From Alteromonas gilva (GTDB lineage: Bacteria; Pseudomonadota; Gammaproteobacteria; Enterobacterales; Alteromonadaceae), in contig NZ_JAQQXP010000001.1 of assembly GCF_028595265.1 (NCBI RefSeq), forward strand, positions 1,984,001 through 2,048,000: a DNA stretch of 64,000 bases, read 5' to 3'. The first letter of the stretch is position 1; every line of letters starts with the position of its first letter. The translations under genes were made by a program, and so were the position numbers. Below the pieces are notes generated by a model that searched no databases, was not told where the DNA came from, and saw only the letters and a list, made by a program, of their open reading frames with translations. Positions 1-8,360 of the stretch are shown here, one piece after another.

Positions 1-564
1 CTGTTCCCAATCTTAGAGCTGGGTACCAGTGCGAAAATGCTGTCAATCGTGCCGCTGATGGCCGGTGGTGGCTTGTACGAAACGGGCGCGGGTGGTTCTG
101 CACCGAAGCACGTACAGCAGTTTGTTGAAGAAGGTCACTTACGCTGGGATTCACTGGGTGAGTTTTTGGCACTGGCGGTATCGCTGGAAGATGTTGCTAT
201 TAAACACAGCAACGCCAAAGCCAAGCAACTGGCCGTCGCGCTGGACAAAGCCACCGAAGCGTTGCTTAACAACGGTAAATCACCACTGCGTAAAGCTGGT
301 CAGTTGGATAACCGCGGCAGCCATGTTTATCTGGCCATGTACTGGGCTGAAGAACTTGCCAAGCAAACGGAGAACCCAGAGCTGGCAGCGCAGTTTGGAC
401 CGATTTACGACAAATTAGCCGCTAACATTGATACTATCATTGAAGAAATCAATGAAACCGAAGGCAAGCCTCAGGATATTGGTGGTTACTACCTGCCTGA
501 TGAAGCGAAAACTGCAGCGGCGATGCGCCCGAGCAAAACCTTTAACGAGATACTTGAAGCGTAA
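1..564 (+). CDS. icd: Monomeric NADP-dependent isocitrate dehydrogenase, 3' end only
   Basis: The reading frame is open from base 1 and ends at a TAA at 562-564, so only about the last 187 residues are present. The segment LFPILELGTSAKMLSIVPLM followed by a glycine-rich GGGLYETGAGGSAPKHVQQF stretch is typical of the C-terminal half of the monomeric (about 740 aa) NADP-dependent isocitrate dehydrogenase. That family is unrelated in length to the dimeric 416-aa enzyme. It oxidatively decarboxylates isocitrate to 2-oxoglutarate in the TCA cycle in the cytoplasm. The gene is followed by a strong hairpin at 606-641. The family assignment is confident; the start lies outside the window. Confidence 0.93.
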   Translation: MFPILELGTSAKMLSIVPLMAGGGLYETGAGGSAPKHVQQFVEEGHLRWDSLGEFLALAVSLEDVAIKHSNAKAKQLAVALDKATEALLNNGKSPLRKAGQLDNRGSHVYLAMYWAEELAKQTENPELAAQFGPIYDKLAANIDTIIEEINETEGKPQDIGGYYLPDEAKTAAAMRPSKTFNEILEA

Positions 565-605
565 TTCGCAACAGGTACTGAGTTAATAAAAACCGCCATG
601 TGCCC

Positions 606-641
606 AATGCCAGTCAGTTAACTACTGACTGGCATTTTCAT
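606..641 (+). terminator. Rho-independent terminator of icd
   Basis: A perfect 13-bp inverted repeat (AATGCCAGTCAGT at 606-618, its complement at 624-636) with a 5-nt loop is followed by a T-rich stretch. It sits 42 nt after the icd stop codon. Confidence 0.85.
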
Positions 642-1001
642 TTCTAAACAGCCACATCAACAAGCCTAACGACCCATCGGGTAGCACTTTGTGAAATGTC
701 AGATACATGAGAAACGGCTGGAATGTATTCAGCACAAGTATTCGTGCAAATAACCGGTATGCATGGAATCTGTAAGTTTAGTTTACCGTGAGGTTCGGGC
801 TTGTCAGCATAGGTGCTCTCGCGAGCGAGTTATTAATTTGTGGGATTAATAATAAGCTGTTGGTAAAAAACTAACCGTTGCATACTGCTGTTGTGCTACC
901 GGTAGCATTTTTTGTATCATGCTTACCATTAATACCGGTTGCGGGTGTCGAAGCACAGTTATCTAACATACTTCTTCGTATAGCCGGCAACGCTCCAACA
1001 C
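642..1001. other. Intergenic region without a recognisable gene
   Basis: About 360 bases between the icd terminator and the next gene. I see no convincing ORF, RNA gene or repeat. The AT-rich part at 820-900 could hold the promoter of the NagB-like gene, but no clear -35/-10 pair can be defended. Confidence 0.5.
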
Positions 1002-1016
1002 AGAGGAATGCAAAGT

Positions 1017-1940
1017 ATGGCGACTAACGAGACCTACCAGCGTGACGAAAAAAGTGGCAATGTGTGGTTATCGGCCAAACAGGCTGGTAACGAGACATTG
1101 CAGGATTACGGCCTGGTGCCCACGGTACTCGACTCTGAGCTTGCGGTCGGCGAAGCCATGCTGGCAGAGTTGAAAGCCACCGCAGCGTCGAAAACCGGTG
1201 ATATTAATATTGCGTTACTGGGCGGGCGGGGCGCGCAGCAACTTCATCGCCTGTTAGGTGAAAAAGCAAAAAGTGACGAACTCGACTCTTTGCTCGCTCG
1301 CCTGAACGTGTTTACCCAGGATGCGCTGGCCCCCATGAAAATGGCCAATTGCTTGAGTTTTGTGCGCGACTTTGAGCGTATTCTGGGTGAGGCATTTTTT
1401 GCTAAAATCAAAAGCTTTACGCCGATGCAAACCGATACCGATGATCTGGAAGCGGGGCTTACCGACTACTTAAGTAAGCTCGATGCCTTAGGCGGCCTGG
1501 ATATCTTTTTTATTGGTCATGGCCCCGAGGCGGAGCAGGCTTCGCATTTAGCCTACATTAAACCCCATTCAGGCGCGCAACCCCACCATGTAGCAGGGCT
1601 GATCCCCATATCGAGCAGTATTCTTGCTCACCATATCAGTAAATTTAAAGCCGGTGGTACGGCGGTTGACAGCCAGGACGAAAAGGAGTGCCGTGCAGCG
1701 CAGTTTATTCTTACCCTGGGGCCGGCTGCAATTTTAAGTGCCCGCAAAGTGGTTCAGTCGGTGGTGGACGCTGACACAGCGCCAGCTAAAGTTCAAACCT
1801 ATGCCAGGGTGCTTAACACCACACTAAGCAGTGATAAACATGCATTGTTAGCACAACTGGATGCAAACCCGGGCCTGTGGCTGCGGTTGCACCCCAATAA
1901 GCACTCTTTTGTGTTGCCAAATGTAGGTGCAGGCAGTTAA
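1017..1940 (+). CDS. NagB/Pgl-superfamily (sugar-phosphate isomerase-like) protein
   Basis: A 307-aa soluble protein that resembles the glucosamine-6-phosphate isomerase/6-phosphogluconolactonase superfamily. An early glycine-rich strand-turn (INIALLGGRGAQQLHRLL, around residues 65-82) corresponds to the phosphate-binding loop. A later FIGHGPEAEQASHLAYIKP segment occupies the place of the GxGxDGHxA active-site motif of NagB and Pgl. The match is imperfect: the DGH core reads PEA, so it may be a divergent or non-catalytic member. The ATG at 1017 is preferred over the in-frame ATG at 1008 because the AGAGGA ribosome binding site at 1002-1007 abuts 1008 but is 9 nt from 1017. A true Pgl lies in the zwf cluster, so this is not the pathway enzyme. 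Exact substrate unknown. Confidence 0.6.
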   Translation: MATNETYQRDEKSGNVWLSAKQAGNETLQDYGLVPTVLDSELAVGEAMLAELKATAASKTGDINIALLGGRGAQQLHRLLGEKAKSDELDSLLARLNVFTQDALAPMKMANCLSFVRDFERILGEAFFAKIKSFTPMQTDTDDLEAGLTDYLSKLDALGGLDIFFIGHGPEAEQASHLAYIKPHSGAQPHHVAGLIPISSSILAHHISKFKAGGTAVDSQDEKECRAAQFILTLGPAAILSARKVVQSVVDADTAPAKVQTYARVLNTTLSSDKHALLAQLDANPGLWLRLHPNKHSFVLPNVGAGS

Positions 1941-2176
1941 GTGACGGGCCAGTGGTAATGTTAAGCCGGGAGAGTTTTCAGTGTTCCCGCAGATTGCCTG
2001 CTTGTTAATAGACATGCTAAACCAGGGCTTTATATAAGGCGTGAATGGCCGACAAGATTAGAGTATAGTCTTATTAACTAAGGTATTTACTAACCCTCGT
2101 CAGCTATCGCCATAGTCACTGATAATATTTTTATGATTATCACCTAATCGATAGTCAGCAGTAAGTCGGACAGCTT

Positions 2177-5100
2177 GTGGACACGAGTCAATTCTTTTTG
2201 GGAGACTGGCAGGTTTCGCCCTCCAGCAACAGCTTACGTTTAGGTAAAACGGTTAGTGTTGTTGAGCCTAAAGCCATGGATGTGCTGTTGCTGCTATGCC
2301 AACAGGCCGGTGAAGTGCTCAGTGCCGACACTATTATCCAGCAGTGCTGGGGCACCACAGACGTGGGTGATAACCCCATTCATAAAGCGATAACGCAACT
2401 GCGTAAAGCGCTCGGCGACAAAGCAACCAGTCCTATTTACATTGAAACCATTCGCAAGCGTGGCTACCGCGTCATTGCCGACGTGGTATTTCCAGAGGAC
2501 GACTCCAGCCGCGCACAAAAAGCGCAGTGGCAGGGCGGGTCACCCTTTTTGGGTTTGCAGGCCTACAGTGAGAAAGACGCGGGCGTCTTTTTTGGACGGC
2601 AAAAACAGATCGCCGAGCTCCTGGGCCGAATTAATCATCAAATCGAGCAGGGGCGCGCCTTTACCTTGTTACTTGGGCCGAGCGGTTCGGGTAAGTCATC
2701 GCTCATTCATGCCGGTCTGATTCCGCGCCTGACCGATCCCAAAGGGGTGAACGGTATTCGGGTAATCAGCTACGCCACGGTTGATTTTGCCGACATTGAC
2801 GCCGAGCGCTTGTGGCTGGATTTAGCCAGTCATTTACTCGATTGGGACATCGAAGGCGAACCGCTATTCTTTGAGCAAAGTGCCCAGCAGTTAGCGGTTG
2901 CCCTGCAAACTGATATGGCCTCAGTGTGCGAGCATTGCCAGAGTGTACTGAGCGCCTACGCGGAATTTGCTAAAATTGCTCATCCTCGTTTTATGCTGGT
3001 GCTTGATCGCCTCGAGGTGTTGCTCGATTCGCCGCAGTTTTCAGCTGCCGACCGCGAGCAATTGCTGCAACTGGCAGAGCAATTGGCCTGCAGCAATGCG
3101 GTGATAGTGTTAAGTGCCTGCCGAAACGACTTTTACCCCAAAATTGCCAACTTCCCGGTGTTACTTAAAGATAAAGCAAAAGGTGCGCACTTTGATTTAG
3201 CGCCGCCCAGCCCCTATGAATTAAGCCAGATGATTCGCTTACCGGCGATTGCAGCAGGGTTAACCTGGTCGAAAGACAATGCGCAGGGGGTTATGCTCGA
3301 TGAGCTTATTACCATGGAAACAGCGAGTCATCCCGATGCATTGCCGCTACTCCAGTACACCTTGCAAGAACTTTATGTGCAGCGTGATGGGAATGAGCTG
3401 CAAATCAGTGTGTATAAATCGCTGGGCGGTATCGAAGGAGCCATTGGTCATAAAGCGGAACAGTTGTTTAAGGCCATGGACGCTGACAAGCAAAAAAATC
3501 TGCCGCAGATATTACTGTTACTGATTACCTTAAGCCCCGATGGCAATAACCTCACCAGCCGCACGGCCCGCTGGGATGAACTCAAAAATAAGCCGCAACG
3601 GGATTTCGTTCAGACGATGGTAGAAAACCGCCTGTTTGTGTCACATCTGCAGCATGACGAGCCGTGTTTCAGAGTGGCTCATGAGGCGTTATTGCGACGC
3701 TGGCCACGGGTACAGGAGTGGATAAACGCGCATCAGGACAGTCTGGCCATTAAAACAAGTTTGTTAAACCAGGCTGAGCAATGGTGCAACGAAAAACGCA
3801 ATCCCGCTTATTTGCTCGCCGACGGCAAGCCGCTGCAGCAGGCTCTGGCACTGCGTGATCATTCCGGTTTGCATTTACAAGCCCAGGAGCTGGCGCTCAT
3901 TAAGGCATCCCAGGCCAGGGCCAGCAACATACGCTGGTTAAAGCGCGCCACCATGGGAATGCTTATGGTACTTACCATTATGGCGGTATTTTTTAGTTTA
4001 CAGAGTCAGCATGCCCAGCAACTGGCAGAGGCAAAACGGCAGGAAGCCGAAAGCCTGTTGGGCTTTATGGTTGGCGAGTTTGCCGATAAATTGCGCAGTG
4101 TAGGTAGAATGGATTTGCTTGATGGGATCAGCAATAAAGCCATGGAATATTTTGCTACTGCAGATCAGCAGGAAAACCCTGCAAATTGGTGGCTGACAGG
4201 CTCTGCAGAGCGTAGTTTTAAGGCCCGTTTTCAGCAGGCGTTAACACTGCAGGCGCTGGCAGAAGTTGCCTATTCCCGCGATAAGTTAGATGAAGCTGCT
4301 ACCGGCTTTACTGAAGCCCATGAGCAAATGCAGGCGTTGCTGGCGATTGCGCCTGAAAACGTGGAACTGGTAAAAATGCTTGGCGTTAATGCGTTCTGGC
4401 GGGGGCAATTAGATTACAATGCCAGCCGCTGGCAGGGGGCCGAAGCCGGATTTACCGATTACCTGACATACAGTCAGCAATTGTTGGCACTGGAGCCGGA
4501 TAACCCTGAGGCCATTACTGAACTGTCGTATGCGCATAATTCACTTGGTTCACTGGCGCTTGAGAGACTGCAATATCAAAAGGCCCTGACTGCCTTTGAG
4601 CATTCTTTAAAACTTAAAAAACAGGTATTGACAGTTCAGCCAGATAATACCTTATTAAAAACCGACATCGCCGATACTTACTCGTGGTTGGCTACCGCGA
4701 GCAACCATCTTGGTCAGTACCGTGCGGCGCGCAAACACGCCCAACAAGGGCAAAGGATATTACAAAAATTACTCGATGCAGAGCCAACTAATCCTTACAT
4801 GCTGGAAAGTCTGGCCTTCATGCTACTTCGAGAGGCTAATTTGTTGATTCGGCACAACGAATTAGCCAGTGCCGCGACTAAAGCCGTCGAGGCCCATCAA
4901 CTTTTTGAGCTATTAGTTGCCCAGGACCCAGACAACACTTTGTGGCAGCGGGCTAAAGCCCGACAGCAGATGAAAATGCTTCGCATAAACCGTTTACTGC
5001 CTGCTGATGAGCGCGTTTTTACTGACAATGAAGAACAGGCATTGCTTGAAAACCTGTTGGCGGTAGCCCGTGATGACGCCCGGGTAACGGTTGATTACGC

Positions 5101-5476
5101 CGATTACCTGCAGTTAACCGGTAATTGGGCCATGAGCGACAAGGTTATTACCCGGCTAGGGCAACAGTTAGCCCAGCAAAATACCGCTCAGCAAAATGCC
5201 AGCAGACGGCTTTTACACAGCAAATATTACCTGTTAAAGGCAGCAGGTTTTGCCCATGATAACGAAGACACTCTGCAGCAGCAGGCCTGTGTACAGGCCG
5301 AAAAAGTGCTTGCCCCGGTGCTGGAATACAGCTTAGATTTAGAAATTCTTACCGCTTATGTTACGGCGGTAACCTGCGCTGAACTCACTGTTGATATCAG
5401 TCAATATTTAACAGTAATAGAGCGAGAAGAACTTTCTTTAAACACATACCCATTATTAACAAGACAAGGAGAATAA
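2177..5476 (+). CDS. CadC-like winged-helix / STAND NTPase / transmembrane / TPR regulator
   Basis: A 1099-aa multidomain protein with a GTG start. Residues about 5-100 form an OmpR/CadC-type winged helix (for example KAITQLRKALGDK and IETIRKRGYRVIADV). A STAND-type NTPase follows, with Walker A LGPSGSGKSSLIHAG near residues 166-180 and a Walker B-like FMLVLDRLEVL near 272-282. A single transmembrane helix lies near residues 591-610, and the C-terminal half is TPR-like (alpha-helical repeats from about 690). The order implies cytoplasmic DNA binding and NTPase parts with a periplasmic TPR sensor, as in CadC-type one-component regulators. It ends 5 nt before a small gene (5482-5853), so the two are very likely co-transcribed. 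Target genes and ligand are unknown. Confidence 0.8.
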   Translation: MDTSQFFLGDWQVSPSSNSLRLGKTVSVVEPKAMDVLLLLCQQAGEVLSADTIIQQCWGTTDVGDNPIHKAITQLRKALGDKATSPIYIETIRKRGYRVIADVVFPEDDSSRAQKAQWQGGSPFLGLQAYSEKDAGVFFGRQKQIAELLGRINHQIEQGRAFTLLLGPSGSGKSSLIHAGLIPRLTDPKGVNGIRVISYATVDFADIDAERLWLDLASHLLDWDIEGEPLFFEQSAQQLAVALQTDMASVCEHCQSVLSAYAEFAKIAHPRFMLVLDRLEVLLDSPQFSAADREQLLQLAEQLACSNAVIVLSACRNDFYPKIANFPVLLKDKAKGAHFDLAPPSPYELSQMIRLPAIAAGLTWSKDNAQGVMLDELITMETASHPDALPLLQYTLQELYVQRDGNELQISVYKSLGGIEGAIGHKAEQLFKAMDADKQKNLPQILLLLITLSPDGNNLTSRTARWDELKNKPQRDFVQTMVENRLFVSHLQHDEPCFRVAHEALLRRWPRVQEWINAHQDSLAIKTSLLNQAEQWCNEKRNPAYLLADGKPLQQALALRDHSGLHLQAQELALIKASQARASNIRWLKRATMGMLMVLTIMAVFFSLQSQHAQQLAEAKRQEAESLLGFMVGEFADKLRSVGRMDLLDGISNKAMEYFATADQQENPANWWLTGSAERSFKARFQQALTLQALAEVAYSRDKLDEAATGFTEAHEQMQALLAIAPENVELVKMLGVNAFWRGQLDYNASRWQGAEAGFTDYLTYSQQLLALEPDNPEAITELSYAHNSLGSLALERLQYQKALTAFEHSLKLKKQVLTVQPDNTLLKTDIADTYSWLATASNHLGQYRAARKHAQQGQRILQKLLDAEPTNPYMLESLAFMLLREANLLIRHNELASAATKAVEAHQLFELLVAQDPDNTLWQRAKARQQMKMLRINRLLPADERVFTDNEEQALLENLLAVARDDARVTVDYADYLQLTGNWAMSDKVITRLGQQLAQQNTAQQNASRRLLHSKYYLLKAAGFAHDNEDTLQQQACVQAEKVLAPVLEYSLDLEILTAYVTAVTCAELTVDISQYLTVIEREELSLNTYPLLTRQGE

Positions 5477-5481
5477 TAACT

Positions 5482-5853
5482 ATGTCAGTAGCCCCTGCGT
5501 TTAATTTTACGGTGGCAGTTAACATTAACGAAGTGCCGCCAGTGTTTACCATTTATGATGATAAGCACCACGTTACTAACAAACCTATTCAAGTAACTCA
5601 GCCCAATACCACCATTACCTATCAGCTTATTGATAACACCGATGAGTTGGTTTTCGTGGACCCGCTTATTAACCACGATCCGCACCATGATCTTACCTAT
5701 AACATTGCCGATGATGGCCAGACGATAACCTTTACCGACAGTGATGCAGACAACGAAACCATTTGTATGCAGTTGCAGGTTATTCAGTCGACGACTCCTG
5801 CTAAGATTTATACCAGCCCGGATCCGCAGATTCGAAACCGCAAGGAGTCTTAA
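5482..5853 (+). CDS. Small conserved protein, partner of the STAND-TPR regulator (DP-EP family-like)
   Basis: A 123-aa protein with no signal peptide or membrane segment, acidic and rich in beta-prone Thr/Val/Ile stretches. It ends with YTSPDPQIRNRKES. It resembles small proteins of Alteromonadales genomes labelled DP-EP family, whose function is not known; this link is from memory. An AAGGAG ribosome binding site (5467-5472) lies just inside the end of the upstream regulator gene, 9 nt before the ATG, so translation is probably coupled. It could be an effector or ligand of the regulator, but nothing in the sequence fixes its role. Confidence 0.75.
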   Translation: MSVAPAFNFTVAVNINEVPPVFTIYDDKHHVTNKPIQVTQPNTTITYQLIDNTDELVFVDPLINHDPHHDLTYNIADDGQTITFTDSDADNETICMQLQVIQSTTPAKIYTSPDPQIRNRKES

Positions 5854-5864
5854 CTGATTAGCAC

Positions 5865-5886
5865 GGCGCATTTATATGTGCCTTTT
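5865..5886 (+). terminator. Probable terminator after the small partner gene
   Basis: GGCGCAT / ATGTGCC arms (one mismatch) around a short TTAT loop are followed directly by TTTT. It lies 12 nt downstream of the stop codon of the 123-aa gene. Confidence 0.55.
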
Positions 5887-5893
5887 GCGCTCC

Positions 5894-5925
5894 TAACGCG
5901 ATGTAAATGCGTTTGCATCGCGTTA
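5894..5925. repeat. Inverted repeat (hairpin)
   Basis: TAACGCGATG at 5894-5903 is repeated inverted at 5916-5925, a perfect 10-bp stem with a 12-nt loop that itself can pair AAA with TTT. It follows a probable terminator and has no T-tract, so it may be a second terminator, an operator-like dyad or an mRNA 3' stabiliser. Confidence 0.5.
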
Positions 5926-6106
5926 CAACGGTTGTTAATTTGACTTACTGCCTCGTGTTTATCCCCTCGCAACCCACTAAATACTTTATATAAATCAGTG
6001 CCCTATAAATAGAAGATTACCGGAAGGTTATTTTTAATCTGTTTCATTATTCTTTATCCCAGTTATTGGATTAAATCACTGCTGCACTGGCCGTTAAGGA
6101 ATTTTA

Positions 6107-7168
6107 ATGAGCACTATAAATACACCGATTGAGCAAACCTGGTCACAACGCTTTACTGCACTTAAAGAAAGCTTTATCAGCCCGCACAGTGGAGACCCTA
6201 AAACCAACAACTTGACGCGCGCTGCGCACGCGCTACCGGATAACCTGGTCGACACCATTGCCAATATCGAGAGCAAAAGCTCGTTGGCCCGCATTATTAA
6301 CTTTGTGAGTGAAGGGATATTCTTTGTTAACGCGCGTGGGCAGATTACCCTCATCAACCATATTGCAGCGCGCTTGCTGGGAGAGCCTAAGGAGGCATTA
6401 ATAGGACGCGAGCTAACGTCTTTTTTAACGGATCAGTATGTTAATGAATATTTGCATATGTTTGCCAAAATAGCTGTGGATAGCAGTATTCAGCTTAATC
6501 ACGGGCCTAAAGAAGTGGCGCTTCAGCAACGCAGCGGTGATCTGCTGCCGGCGGATTTATCGTTGTCGTCACTGCCCGATGTTGCCGATACCGACGAGGC
6601 GGTGATCATTGGTGTGTTGCATGATCTGACCGCTCATCAGGCGGAATACGGCAAGCTTCGTCGTCAGGCTCGCACAGACTATCTTACCGGCATTGCCAAT
6701 CGTCATGGCTTTGCAGAGTCGTTGGAGGCCAGCTGGAAAGAAGGGAGCCGCGAAGGGTATCCCTTGAGCCTGTTAATGATTGACGTGGATGAGTTTAAAG
6801 TGTTCAACGATGAACATGGCCATCTCATTGGTGATAAGTGCTTACAACTCATTGCCAGTACTATTGAACTGTGTTTGCCTGCCAGGGACTGCGTGGCGGC
6901 GCGATTTGGCGGCGAGGAATTTGCGGTGCTATTGCCACGCTGTTCAGCGCAGGTGGTGCAACTTATTGCCATCAGAATAAAACGTCACATTGGCGAACTT
7001 AAGTTCACCGACTTAGGCCTGCCAGCTACCGTAAATGTATCGGTAAGTATCGGGATTGCCAGTCAGCGCGACGGTGTTTATAAGTCGTCTGATGAGCTTA
7101 TCGCTGCCGCCGATGGCGCTTTGTATATTGCTAAAAACAGTGGCCGTAATACAATAAGTGTTGCATAG
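6107..7168 (+). CDS. PAS-GGDEF diguanylate cyclase
   Basis: A 353-aa cytoplasmic protein. Residues about 60-180 form a PAS sensor domain (SEGIFFVNARGQITLINHIA, then a PAC-like end with VIIGVLHDLTAHQAEY). The C-terminal part is a GGDEF domain starting at TDYLTGIANRHGF (about residue 190), with the catalytic motif RFGGEEFAVLLP near residues 265-276. The GGEEF signature is intact, so it should make cyclic-di-GMP from two GTP. I see no clear RxxD product-inhibition site just before the motif. There is no TM segment, so it should sense a cytoplasmic signal. It is separated from the upstream gene by a terminator and is probably its own unit. Confidence 0.92.
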   Translation: MSTINTPIEQTWSQRFTALKESFISPHSGDPKTNNLTRAAHALPDNLVDTIANIESKSSLARIINFVSEGIFFVNARGQITLINHIAARLLGEPKEALIGRELTSFLTDQYVNEYLHMFAKIAVDSSIQLNHGPKEVALQQRSGDLLPADLSLSSLPDVADTDEAVIIGVLHDLTAHQAEYGKLRRQARTDYLTGIANRHGFAESLEASWKEGSREGYPLSLLMIDVDEFKVFNDEHGHLIGDKCLQLIASTIELCLPARDCVAARFGGEEFAVLLPRCSAQVVQLIAIRIKRHIGELKFTDLGLPATVNVSVSIGIASQRDGVYKSSDELIAAADGALYIAKNSGRNTISVA

Positions 7169-7251
7169 CGCCCATGGGGTAGGGGCGAGAGCGTGTTTTT
7201 AACTGCCCCTTACCACCCTAAGCGAAGTGAGGGCAACCGGCAAACAGGGCG

Positions 7252-7440
7252 TTAGCGCATTTTAGTTTGCGCGGGCTGCCGTTTGGACGCTTTTTTAAAA
7301 ATACCCAGCCAGAATGCCAGTTCCAGCAGCACCCCTAAGGCAATAAATGCCACGGCGCCAACGACGGTGCCAACCGCAACGCAAAGTATTGCCAGACAAA
7401 GTAAAGCACTGAGCATTAAAAACTTACCGGTGGGTGTCAT
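7252..7440 (-). CDS. Small two-helix membrane protein
   Basis: A 62-aa protein dominated by hydrophobic residues (about 7-50) that can form two transmembrane helices (FLMLSALLCLAILCVAVG, then VGAVAFIALGVLLELAFWLG), ending in a basic tail KKASKRQPAQTKMR consistent with a cytoplasmic C terminus. A GAGGA ribosome binding site lies 5-9 nt upstream of the ATG on the minus strand. It is too short for family assignment, and the function is unknown. The good ribosome binding site and clean topology make it more likely real than spurious. Confidence 0.6.
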   Translation of the reverse strand: MTPTGKFLMLSALLCLAILCVAVGTVVGAVAFIALGVLLELAFWLGIFKKASKRQPAQTKMR

Positions 7441-7490
7441 ATATCCTCGCTTACCTGCTTATATTGCGGGTGGTATCAGTACAACATATA

Positions 7491-7524
7491 AACAGGCCTT
7501 ACTGTTTTAACAGTAAGGCCTGTT
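7491..7524 (-). terminator. Hairpin terminator downstream of cspD
   Basis: AACAGGCCTTACTGTT at 7491-7506 is repeated inverted at 7509-7524, a 14-16 bp stem with a very short loop. It lies 36 nt past the end of cspD on the minus strand. The T-tract is weak (TATAT), so it may also act on incoming transcription from the plus side. Confidence 0.65.
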
Positions 7525-7560
7525 CCGTAATCTTTTCTGGGAATGTTCTGGAAAAAGTAA

Positions 7561-7779
7561 CTAGCGTTCTTCGTCTTCGACGAGACCAATGTTTTCTGCA
7601 TGCAGGCCTTTTGGCCCCTGCTGAACTTCATAGGTAACTTCCTGACCCGCTTTTAACGAACGGTAGCCTTCCATTTGTATTGTTGAGTAGTGTGCAAAAA
7701 TATCTTCGCCGCCTTCCTCGGGAACAATAAATCCAAACCCTTTCGCGTTGTTAAACCATTTAACTTTGCCAACCGCCAT
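7561..7779 (-). CDS. cspD: Cold-shock-like protein CspD
   Basis: A 72-aa single cold-shock domain starting MAVGKVKWFNNAKGFGFI. The RNP1 motif KGFGFI and an RNP2-like DIFAHYS are intact, so it should bind single-stranded nucleic acid. In E. coli CspD inhibits replication in stationary phase and sits beside clpS-clpA, as here, which separates it from other Csp paralogues. The frame is open further upstream, but homology starts at the ATG at 7777-7779, so that start was chosen. It is transcribed divergently from clpS, with 232 nt between them for both promoters. Confidence 0.92.
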   Translation of the reverse strand: MAVGKVKWFNNAKGFGFIVPEEGGEDIFAHYSTIQMEGYRSLKAGQEVTYEVQQGPKGLHAENIGLVEDEER

Positions 7780-8011
7780 ACTTCGACTTCCTCTTAATCC
7801 TTGAACTAACGTGAAACTGCCCCCACAATACATTAAGGCATGGGACAGATGATGTCTTGTGCGTCACTCACAAAACATATTAAAACTGTAGATATTTTAA
7901 CCGCATTATGCAAGTGCAATTTATGGTTTTAGTGATAAATGAATAGTAAAAAACCGCTATTAAATGGTAAAAAAGATCTAAAATTACTTGCAGACGCACT
8001 ATGATTAAATT

Positions 8012-8332
8012 ATGAGTAAAGGTAACGCCATTAGTATCGATAAAGAACGCCTACTCGAGAAGGAACGGCAAAAAACTGAACCGCCTCCGATGTATAAGGT
8101 CTTATTGAACAACGATGACTACACGCCAATGGATTTTGTAGTAGAGATTCTGTTGCGATTTTTCCAGATGGATGCTGAGAAAGCAAACCAACTTATGCTG
8201 ACCGTGCACTACCGGGGCAAAGCAGTGTGTGGCATTTATACTGCTGAAATAGCAGAGACAAAAGTCATGCAGGTCAATCAATATGCCCGCAAACATCAAC
8301 ACCCGTTGATGTGCACAATGGAACAGGCGTGA
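8012..8332 (+). CDS. clpS: ClpA adaptor ClpS (N-recognin)
   Basis: A 106-aa adaptor that binds N-terminal Leu, Phe, Tyr or Trp residues and hands substrates to ClpAP. After a flexible N-terminal extension comes the ClpS core starting at PPMYKVLLNNDDYTPMDFVV (about residues 28-47), whose NNDDYTPM loop forms the N-degron pocket. HYRGKAVCGIYTAEIAETKV follows and contains the ClpA-contact region. The length is normal. clpA starts 28 nt downstream, so the two form an operon. Genes for both N-degron-making transferases (bpt, aat) lie within 4 kb. Confidence 0.97.
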   Translation: MSKGNAISIDKERLLEKERQKTEPPPMYKVLLNNDDYTPMDFVVEILLRFFQMDAEKANQLMLTVHYRGKAVCGIYTAEIAETKVMQVNQYARKHQHPLMCTMEQA

Positions 8333-8360
8333 GTCGTAAACTTAATAAGGGGCAAATTTT

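Noticed and set aside
2177..5476. Interpretation of the STAND-NTPase/TPR protein as an antiphage defence protein
   Set aside because: The N-terminal winged helix and single TM match CadC-type regulators, there is no effector nuclease or other toxic domain, and no neighbouring defence genes are present.
5485..5871. A 128-codon minus-strand frame opposite the 123-aa partner protein
   Set aside because: The plus-strand gene has a good ribosome binding site and operon spacing. The antisense frame has an Arg/Leu-rich composition typical of a shadow.
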